Shown piece after piece: positions 45,301 to 47,192 of a DNA stretch of 47,192 nt (its first letter is position 1; each line of letters opens with the position of its first letter). A program made the translations under genes and the position numbers. This stretch comes from Dunaliella salina. Its lineage: Eukaryota > Chlorophyta > Chlorophyceae > Chlamydomonadales > Dunaliellaceae. Location of the stretch: positions 238,578 through 285,769 of the forward strand of contig MU069829.1 of assembly GCA_002284615.2 (NCBI GenBank). The letters run 5' to 3'. The notes under the pieces are model-generated. The model was not told the DNA's origin, did no database searches, and saw nothing but the letters and a program-made list of their open reading frames with translations.

Positions 45301-46981
45301 ACACATGATCTAAACCTGCTATGCAAGGTATGGTGAACAACGCAGCAGCCATGTAGGCAACACTGCCTGGCAAGTTTCTGGGACCAGGTTGGTTTGCTAG
45401 CTGGTTGACAAATCAAGTTGTCAACTGTTCCAGAATGTGTGTTCTCACATATTGTTCCAACGAAATACATTTGCCTGTTTGCGGCAGGGGGGGTCTGGAA
45501 GGGGGTGGTAGCTAGCCCCCAGCCAAAGCTTATGGCCCTCCTTTCCGTTTCCCTTCCAGGCGCGGGATTTGACGGGGAGAGAGAGGGTCTGTCTGCTGGA
45601 TGTCCAGGGGCTGTGAGGAGGCTGTGAGGGGTGCGCAACAGGGTTGCCATGGGTGGTCAGTGGTTTTCCTTTTGGCAGAGGGTTTCAGGGTTAAATTTAA
45701 AACACAGTACTTCGAACTCACAATTGCAACCCCACCTACACTTCAAAAAAGGTTCAAGCTCGAGAACAGTAAAAAGTCCTCAAACGACGCAACCCTGACT
45801 TGGGGTTGGCCAATATCATGCTTGTACGTGTTGCAGAAGTTACGCAGCAAATTTCCAGTATTTGGAGAGGGCTGCATGCAGAGATGGCACAAGGCACTGG
45901 CTGCCTTTTCAAAATCCTGGTCATCACATGCTACGATGGAGGTCAAGCTGTAGCACGTACAAATTAGCAAAGCAGCGAGCTGTTTCTGGCGCTGCTGCCT
46001 TGCCTGGGGGGGATGGCGTGGCTGCGCTTGCAGATTGCTTTGTTCAGCAATAACCAGTATTTTTGGGACACAACTAGTGCACATTACACACGAAAGTCCA
46101 AGAGTCTCTGCACAGAGAATTCGTTTTCACGCGGAGGACTACATTTGTGGTCCTGGGGGATTGCCCGTGTCTGAACCTTTCAAGGACTCCAGTTTCTTTT
46201 TAAGTGCCTGCTAATTCCTCTGAGGAGTTCATTTAGTGCCATGTACATGAAGAATCATTTTACATGCGTTGCTTCCATGCCATGATGCATCACAACTAGG
46301 GTACGACATGTCATATTACTTTTTCAAAGTCCGTTATCACAGTAATATTACAGTAATAAGAACACATAATAATACATTTATAATAGTACATAATATCACA
46401 TTCCTGCAAAATTGTTATTACACCGAGGGTTAGGTAATACCACTGTAATATCAATGTAATATTACTGCAATGGTAATATTACATTGGCATGTCGGACCTT
46501 CATCACAGCTTGTCTCAGCACCCTCCCAAGACTCTGCTACGCAACCCCATCTCACTTGCAAGCAAAGCAAGTGTCATGCTGTTTCATGAGCTGCATTATG
46601 CATCCAAATTCTTGTGTTCTTGCAACACACATTTATGCATGTAGCCTCAGTGCTACAGACAGAAACCCTCTGCTTCCTCAAACAAGTGTACCTGAGCTCG
46701 CCCTAGGGCCCTGCTCAGCACTTGGGCCAGCCGGGGTCCATCTCCACCTCCTGACCTGGAGAAGGCAGGGAAAACAGCCTGTGACAAGAGGGCTCAATTT
46801 CGAGGTCCTTGTCTGTAATCCTCAGCTGTGGATGGCTGTCTGTCGAAAAGAAGACGCAGCTGTCTGTTTGTGTGCCTAGGCTTGGTGCCTCATGTACCTG
46901 GCATTGATGAACACTATGAGCGGCACCTCTGACTTCTTGGCGATTCCATGCTTGATGCCTTCCACATAAGTGTGCGGGAGC
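20332..46981 (-). CDS. DGK: Diacylglycerol kinase, split gene, 5' part beyond window
   Basis: DGK phosphorylates diacylglycerol with ATP to phosphatidic acid at membranes. Confident minus-strand exons in transcription order: 46898-46981, 46692-46755, 42083-42145, 41711-41783, 37417-37503, 35761-35806, 33308-33475, 27275-27402, 25148-25249, 24262-24345, 23723-23797, 22303-22362 and 21669-21767, about 377 codons. Tentative additions are 34282-34321, 28091 to about 28170, and a terminal exon 20332-21441. The catalytic domain gives [36 protein letters not shown], and [18 protein letters not shown]. The accessory domain gives [73 protein letters not shown] and VEVNHLG. The accessory region looks plant-like. 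No C1 domain is visible, although it could be encoded upstream. Phases are consistent wherever neighbouring exons are known. The gene converges on psuG. Confidence 0.9.
21594..21660 (-). mobile_element. Short LINE/SINE 3' tail beside a DGK donor
   Basis: The A-rich run and ggccagaggccgcgaacact match the LINE tail. It ends about 10 bp from the donor of DGK exon 15. Confidence 0.75.
21669..21767 (-). CDS. DGK: DGK exon 15 ([12 protein letters not shown])
   Basis: This 99-nt exon of 33 codons starts [19 protein letters not shown] and ends [10 protein letters not shown]. It matches the V-V-H-G end of the DGK fold. Acceptor is ggttgcag and donor gtgagt. A LINE/SINE 3' tail ends about 10 bp beyond the donor. 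Confidence 0.9.
21865..22195 (+). repeat. ~55-60-bp tandem repeat, about 6 copies
   Basis: The unit resembles ccatgcagctgtatttgtgc followed by tttgtcaaagaaatgtgggc and ttgtctc. It lies in the intron between DGK exons 14 and 15. On the minus strand each unit has ttctttgacag, which resembles a splice acceptor. Confidence 0.9.
22303..22362 (-). CDS. DGK: DGK exon 14 (VDGEPWRQ)
   Basis: This 60-nt exon of 20 codons starts [23 protein letters not shown] is the diagnostic late accessory-domain motif. Acceptor is ctgtgcag and donor gtgagt. Confidence 0.95.
22547..22625 (+). repeat. ~37-bp tandem duplication
   Basis: ggaaggagttgtgcatgg plus caggtggtgtcagcca occurs twice with two differences. Confidence 0.92.
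22725..23320 (+). repeat. 20-bp minisatellite, ~29 copies
   Basis: The unit cacaagcagcagtgcacagt recurs, with variants (cagcc, cgga, cagtcagaggg, tcgtcgcctg) forming higher-order runs. Because 20 is not a multiple of 3, all three frames stay open and give spurious Ser/Gln/Ala/His frames. It lies in the intron between DGK exons 13 and 14. Confidence 0.97.
23400..23722 (+). repeat. Degenerate ~30-bp repeats
   Basis: Repeated gtaggaagcagcgcaagcag phrases, many diverged, running up to the GC donor of DGK exon 13. Confidence 0.75.
23723..23797 (-). CDS. DGK: DGK exon 13 ([10 protein letters not shown]...FLQ), GC donor
   Basis: This 75-nt exon of 25 codons reads [14 protein letters not shown], then [10 protein letters not shown], and leads directly into VDGEPW. 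Acceptor is accctcgcag. The donor is CAG|GCAAGT, the standard context of a GC-AG intron; no GT donor is available at this point. Confidence 0.82.
24262..24345 (-). CDS. DGK: DGK exon 12 ([14 protein letters not shown])
   Basis: This 84-nt exon of 28 codons reads [18 protein letters not shown], then [10 protein letters not shown]. It matches the conserved VVG segment with the following basic patch. Acceptor is gccctgtag and donor gtgtgt. Confidence 0.93.
24950..25147 (-). repeat. Echoes of DGK exon 11 3' end and donor
   Basis: Three decayed copies of the exon end plus donor (plus strand: cacctcaacaagcccatcat, then the aagagggctcctt segment) lie at about 24953-25010, 25028-25080 and 25088-25135. 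Confidence 0.82.
25148..25249 (-). CDS. DGK: DGK exon 11 ([10 protein letters not shown]...YNDGLVE)
   Basis: This 102-nt exon of 34 codons reads [15 protein letters not shown], then [12 protein letters not shown], matching the S-Y-GG---WG and DDGLLE blocks. Acceptor is gcctgcgcag and donor gtgagc. Three degraded copies of its 3' end and donor follow it. Confidence 0.94.
25287..25515 (+). repeat. ~36-bp minisatellite, 6-7 copies
   Basis: The unit resembles tagcgacccagggccagaca plus a T-run and cttggg, in the intron just before DGK exon 11. Confidence 0.93.
25630..25870 (+). repeat. ~165-bp diverged tandem duplication
   Basis: Both halves run from acaccagc(t/g)ggctt to ggtccctctttyggtgtgaa. 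About three quarters of aligned bases agree by eye. Confidence 0.82.
25940..26080 (-). repeat. Echo of DGK exon 10 (distal copy)
   Basis: The run of gaccctcccttcctgccac, gtctgatggcc, caggcaccatgcaaatattg parallels the echo at 26956-27085, which itself parallels exon 10. Confidence 0.65.
26605..26936. repeat. Composite repeat with long palindrome, copy 2
   Basis: A unit at about 26609-26660 (gtagtccagtggcaaaagtc) is followed by a tRNA-like ggcgtgggttcgactccgg, a spacer, and a near-perfect palindrome at 26841-26936. The palindrome arms are 47-48 bp with three mismatches, centred on aagctggc|gccagctt. It lies in the intron between DGK exons 10 and 11. Confidence 0.9.
26956..27085 (-). repeat. 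Echo of DGK exon 10 (proximal copy)
   Basis: On the minus strand, gccgttatgctacccagtct plus gcag|gtgag parallels the true exon end gccattgtgctgctcaatct plus gcag|gtggg, and further blocks match in order. Confidence 0.78.
27275..27402 (-). CDS. DGK: DGK exon 10 (GWFCGAKP...[10 protein letters not shown])
   Basis: This 128-nt exon encodes [17 protein letters not shown], then [11 protein letters not shown] and [10 protein letters not shown], as in plant DGK accessory domains. Acceptor is attgccag and donor gtgggt. Two degraded copies lie downstream near 26956-27085 and 25945-26075. Confidence 0.92.
27765..27890 (+). mobile_element. LINE/SINE 3' tail fragment, plus orientation
   Basis: Contains gaggctctggcctctggcct and a long T-rich tract, which is the LINE tail in the opposite orientation to the others. 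Confidence 0.6.
28091..28170 (-). CDS. Possible DGK exon 9b ([17 protein letters not shown])
   Basis: The frame [17 protein letters not shown] ends with a single G before donor gtggta, which is exactly the phase needed to make Gly with the next exon (GC TGG TTC). The upstream boundary is unclear because a (CAG)n tract lies there. Roughly 40 residues following FWNYLS are still unassigned. Confidence 0.38.
28171..28200. repeat. (CTG)n trinucleotide repeat
   Basis: About ten CTG units with one interruption, at the likely acceptor side of the tentative DGK exon 9b. Confidence 0.95.
28812..28908. repeat. Inverted repeat, ~20-bp arms
   Basis: ctccccaactggcaggttt and its complement aaacctgccagttggggag flank about 55 bp and could form a hairpin. 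They lie at the edge of family B copy 28905-29325. Confidence 0.88.
28905..29325 (+). repeat. Dispersed repeat family B, long copy
   Basis: Matches the reverse complement of 36010-36430 over its whole length (cctaatcagccacggc..., ggagtcctt..., catcctgcat, tggaggacccc). It has no coding blocks. Confidence 0.78.
29500..29960. repeat. Three diverged ~150-bp tandem copies
   Basis: Copies near 29515, 29670 and 29820 share ggcccgcccagcgcatycc followed by cgacgtgcaggccaagcaaa. On the minus strand each ends with a gtyngacag-like word, so these may be further echoes of an exon not identified (perhaps the missing DGK exon 9a). Confidence 0.75.
30258..30282. repeat. (GCAT)n
   Basis: Pure GCAT for about 25 bp. 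A degenerate ATGC-rich run follows at about 30410-30570. Confidence 0.95.
30575..31400. other. Intronic stretch, nothing recognised
   Basis: AT-rich part of a DGK intron. No exon, array or transposon end was recognised. Confidence 0.45.
31785..31850 (+). repeat. tRNA-like B-box segment, possible SINE
   Basis: gccaggggttcaaaccctgg could form a T-arm-like hairpin. No full cloverleaf can be drawn, so a SINE relic is more likely than a tRNA gene. Confidence 0.35.
31985..32190 (+). repeat. ~58-bp tandem repeat, 3.5 copies
   Basis: The unit contains gagcacacacgaattgggtg followed by gggtgaagagggttcagcat and aacccacccctgcgc. Confidence 0.93.
32515..32740 (+). repeat. Diverged direct duplication (~160-bp offset)
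   Basis: Both copies run gagcatggcagggcagcagc, tggtgccctgc, aagcatcayacgtgccactt, at about 32519 and 32669. Confidence 0.85.
33187..33258 (-). repeat. Echo of DGK exon 8 3' part
   Basis: gtggaggtactgcaaacaca, gctgaggta, catgcccttgggtgccaagg, gctgctgcccctgttttgg parallels 33289-33363, which spans the exon's donor and last codons. Confidence 0.88.
33308..33475 (-). CDS. DGK: DGK exon 8 ([10 protein letters not shown]...FWNYLS)
   Basis: This 168-nt exon of 56 codons includes [19 protein letters not shown], then [12 protein letters not shown], and KGMFWNYLS. It matches the start of the DGK accessory domain. Acceptor is tgctgctgcag and donor gtgagt. Its acceptor side is amplified into an array at about 33735-34180, and its 3' half is echoed at 33187-33258. 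Confidence 0.93.
33560..33720 (+). repeat. 17-bp tandem repeat, ~9-10 copies
   Basis: The unit is gacagtcagttgttttg with minor variants. It lies between DGK exon 8 and its acceptor-derived array. Confidence 0.96.
33735..34180 (-). repeat. Splice-acceptor array derived from DGK exon 8
   Basis: About nine units of 50-58 bp (plus strand: gcttggcgcaggccacctgc, agcagcacagcaccaatgcc, tcattactcaagggtc) copy the edge seen at 33461-33520. Each carries the acceptor and first exon bases on the minus strand, in alternating subtypes. Confidence 0.9.
34282..34321 (-). CDS. Possible DGK exon 7 ([13 protein letters not shown])
   Basis: A 40-nt stretch after cttcatcag would complete Arg and read [13 protein letters not shown]. 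This fits the phase of both neighbours and resembles the basic helix before the PxxLDxW block. The donor would be a weak GC site (gcagca), so this is only a candidate for the missing exon. Confidence 0.3.
34352..34452 (+). mobile_element. tRNA-derived SINE, diverged copy
   Basis: gtcctgagtttgattcccct, then agaatgcccgcctg and ccttacctga follow the order of the SINE at 17921-18058. Confidence 0.65.
34473..34620 (+). repeat. Diverged ~80-bp tandem duplication
   Basis: The blocks atgccatggaggccatttgc, aactccacggcctcacaaca occur twice, at about 34480 and 34563. Confidence 0.9.
34622..34783. mobile_element. MITE with 10-bp target duplication, copy 1
   Basis: 162-bp AT-rich element built of TAATATTAC words, with ends AAGGTCTGA and GACATGTCGCACCCT. 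It is flanked by ACAAACTACC (34612-34621) and ACAAGCTACC (34784-34793). It is the reverse complement of the element at 46298-46500. Confidence 0.85.
34794..35540. other. Intronic stretch, nothing recognised
   Basis: Part of the intron after DGK exon 6. No clear exon or repeat was found. Confidence 0.4.
35545..35622. repeat. (CA)n/(CCCACA)n simple repeat
   Basis: CA-rich with a C-run in the middle, in the intron after DGK exon 6. Confidence 0.93.
35761..35806 (-). CDS. DGK: DGK exon 6 ([11 protein letters not shown])
   Basis: This 46-nt exon completes the GTGND motif and gives [14 protein letters not shown]. Acceptor is atgcttcag and donor gtcaag. Two degraded copies with acceptor-like edges lie upstream at 35858-35903 and 36583-36628. 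Confidence 0.93.
35858..35903 (-). repeat. Echo of DGK exon 6 (near copy)
   Basis: A 46-nt copy, about 70% identical by eye, preceded by tttcag, still reads [11 protein letters not shown]. It lies 97 bp upstream of the true exon. Confidence 0.87.
36010..36430 (-). repeat. Dispersed repeat family B, inverted long copy
   Basis: Reverse complement of 28905-29325, see that entry. It lies between two echoes of DGK exon 6. Confidence 0.78.
36583..36645 (-). repeat. Echo of DGK exon 6 (far copy)
   Basis: The minus strand has gtaaaatgcttcag, identical to the true acceptor, then GAAA and a degraded exon still containing gctggggcaggctgttc. Confidence 0.85.
37230..37306. repeat. (GT)n microsatellite
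   Basis: About 75 bp of pure GT, about 110 bp downstream (in transcription) of DGK exon 5. Confidence 0.97.
37417..37503 (-). CDS. DGK: DGK exon 5 ([11 protein letters not shown]...AIIPLGTG)
   Basis: This 87-nt exon completes Asp and encodes [19 protein letters not shown], then GVAIIPLGT and the first base of Gly. It is the core of the DGK catalytic domain. Donor is gtaaga; acceptor is tgcctacag. A 45-nt near-copy lies 83 bp upstream at 37542-37586. Confidence 0.95.
37542..37586 (-). repeat. Echo of DGK exon 5 start
   Basis: 45 nt with 41 identities to the first 45 nt of exon 5, preceded by acceptor-like cctgtgcag, 83 bp upstream. Confidence 0.95.
37870..38085 (+). repeat. Degenerate ~45-60-bp repeats
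   Basis: Four occurrences of ttgtgatggggattycatga-like phrases (near 37889, 37968, 38000, 38055). Confidence 0.8.
38920..39365. repeat. Dispersed repeat family D, copy 1
   Basis: gacaaattgttcgaacaagc, gtttgcctgcaggca, a pyrimidine-rich tract, gtggagaaggacaaggga, and a G-rich end with three N bases. It is shared with 39390-39720, 41280-41560 and 45390-45790. Confidence 0.75.
39390..39720. repeat. Dispersed repeat family D, copy 2
   Basis: Directly follows copy 1 in the same orientation: gacaaactgtttgaatgcac, ctttgcctgtaggca, gatggggaaggacaaagg. Confidence 0.75.
40375..40820. repeat. Dispersed repeat family C, copy
   Basis: Shares atcagcctgctcctctttga, cccatccatct, tcaagcacccaccgctggct and the gtccgggaagtttgga segment with 12130-12390 in the same orientation. 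Confidence 0.7.
41280..41560. repeat. Dispersed repeat family D, copy 3
   Basis: cagttcaaatgtgcattttc, ctgtaggcaagagggccagg and the purine-rich end follow the family order. Confidence 0.65.
41711..41783 (-). CDS. DGK: DGK exon 4 ([11 protein letters not shown])
   Basis: This 73-nt exon encodes [18 protein letters not shown], then IIVAGG and the first base of the Asp codon of GGDGT. The intron therefore splits the ATP-site motif. Donor is gtgtgt. Confidence 0.92.
42083..42145 (-). CDS. DGK: DGK exon 3 ([17 protein letters not shown])
   Basis: This 63-nt exon of 21 codons matches the conserved Q-VFD-S segment after SGG. Acceptor is gtgtacag and donor gtgtgc. Phase 0 on both sides. Confidence 0.87.
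42340..42376. repeat. (CA)n microsatellite
   Basis: About 35 bp of CA. Confidence 0.95.
42430..44690. other. Intronic stretch, nothing recognised
   Basis: Part of the 4.5-kb intron between DGK exons 2 and 3. No exon was recognised on either strand; short open frames have no family resemblance. Confidence 0.45.
44690..45260 (-). repeat. Dispersed repeat family C, inverted copy
   Basis: Reverse-complement match to 12060-12600 with the same block order. Confidence 0.72.
45380..45790. repeat. Dispersed repeat family D, copy 4
   Basis: aactgttccagaatgtgtgt, tttgcctgtttgcggcaggg, then gacggggagagaga and ctcaaacgacgcaaccctga, the latter matching ctcaaactaggcaaccctga at 39353. Confidence 0.7.
46298..46500. 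mobile_element. MITE with 10-bp target duplication, copy 2
   Basis: 203-bp AT-rich element, ends AGGGTACGACATGTCATA and GGCATGTCGGACCTT (imperfect inverted termini). It is flanked by CATCACAACT (46288-46297) and CATCACAGCT (46501-46510). 10-bp duplications suggest a Mutator-like origin. Confidence 0.88.
46692..46755 (-). CDS. DGK: DGK exon 2 ([21 protein letters not shown])
   Basis: This 64-nt exon completes Arg and then gives [18 protein letters not shown], the FIN-R-SGG block of DGKs. Acceptor is cttctccag and donor gtacac. Confidence 0.9.
46898..46981 (-). CDS. DGK: DGK exon 1 of window ([10 protein letters not shown])
   Basis: This 84-nt exon encodes [18 protein letters not shown], then VPLIVFINA(R), the start of the DGK catalytic domain. 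It enters through acceptor ggttgcag with one base of a codon begun outside the window, and exits with AG before gtacat. Confidence 0.9.
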
Positions 46982-47112
46982 CTGCAACCAGGAGTCCATG
47001 TACCCCACAAGATTATTCTGTGAACAATGTGTAGTGCCTGGCATTGTGTATTAAAGTGTAGTGCACTGTATCTGCCAGTGAGCTAATCAGCTGCATGAGC
47101 TGCCTGCATGGC

Positions 47113-47116
<4 letters not shown>

Positions 47117-47192
<76 letters not shown>
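47117..47192. repeat. (GT)n microsatellite at right window end
   Basis: Pure GT to the end of the window. Confidence 0.98.

Overview
This window is eukaryotic nuclear DNA. It has very short coding exons (42-168 nt, plus one possible long terminal exon) separated by kilobase introns with GT-AG (once GC-AG) borders, a heavy load of retroelement debris, MITEs and (GT)n microsatellites, and no bacterial-style gene packing. Both protein genes resemble plant or green-algal forms, so a green alga with a repeat-rich genome is my best guess; the species cannot be fixed from sequence alone. The window begins and ends inside (GT)n runs, and five N bases sit in or beside homopolymers, as expected at assembly limits.

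Two convergent split genes account for nearly all recognisable coding sequence. On the + strand, eight exons between 5282 and 15885 join in phase into 231 residues of a pseudouridine-5'-phosphate glycosidase (PsuG/PUMY family), ending at a TAA. The first ~75-80 residues of the family were not found and probably lie before the window. On the - strand, a diacylglycerol kinase (DGK) runs from 46981 down to at least 21669, and probably to a stop at 20332. Thirteen exons are confident, two internal ones tentative, and the terminal one inferred. Catalytic-domain signatures (FINAR-SGG, GGD-GT, PLGTG-ND) and the accessory domain ([23 protein letters not shown]) appear in the right order. The DGK 5' end lies beyond 47192. 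Between the two 3' ends (15886-20331) I see only repeats and unassigned DNA.

Introns and flanks hold: a decayed LINE with a recognisable RNase H domain (about 2480-5060, minus) and further fragments; tRNA-derived SINEs, one with a perfect 12-bp target duplication and another ending in the LINE's 3' tail; two nested hAT-like MITEs with 8-bp duplications; two MITEs with 10-bp duplications; a composite repeat ending in a long palindrome, present once in each gene; four dispersed repeat families of unknown class; and many mini- and microsatellites.

The most unusual signal is that many introns carry degraded local copies of the neighbouring exon edge together with its splice site. I call these exon echoes. 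They occur for at least two PsuG exons and five DGK exons. In one place the splice acceptor has become an array of about nine units. The DGK stop-codon region is echoed by a roughly 20-bp array, and one PsuG donor site runs directly into a long (GT)n tract. This suggests repeated short local duplication focused on exon-intron junctions as a route of intron growth.
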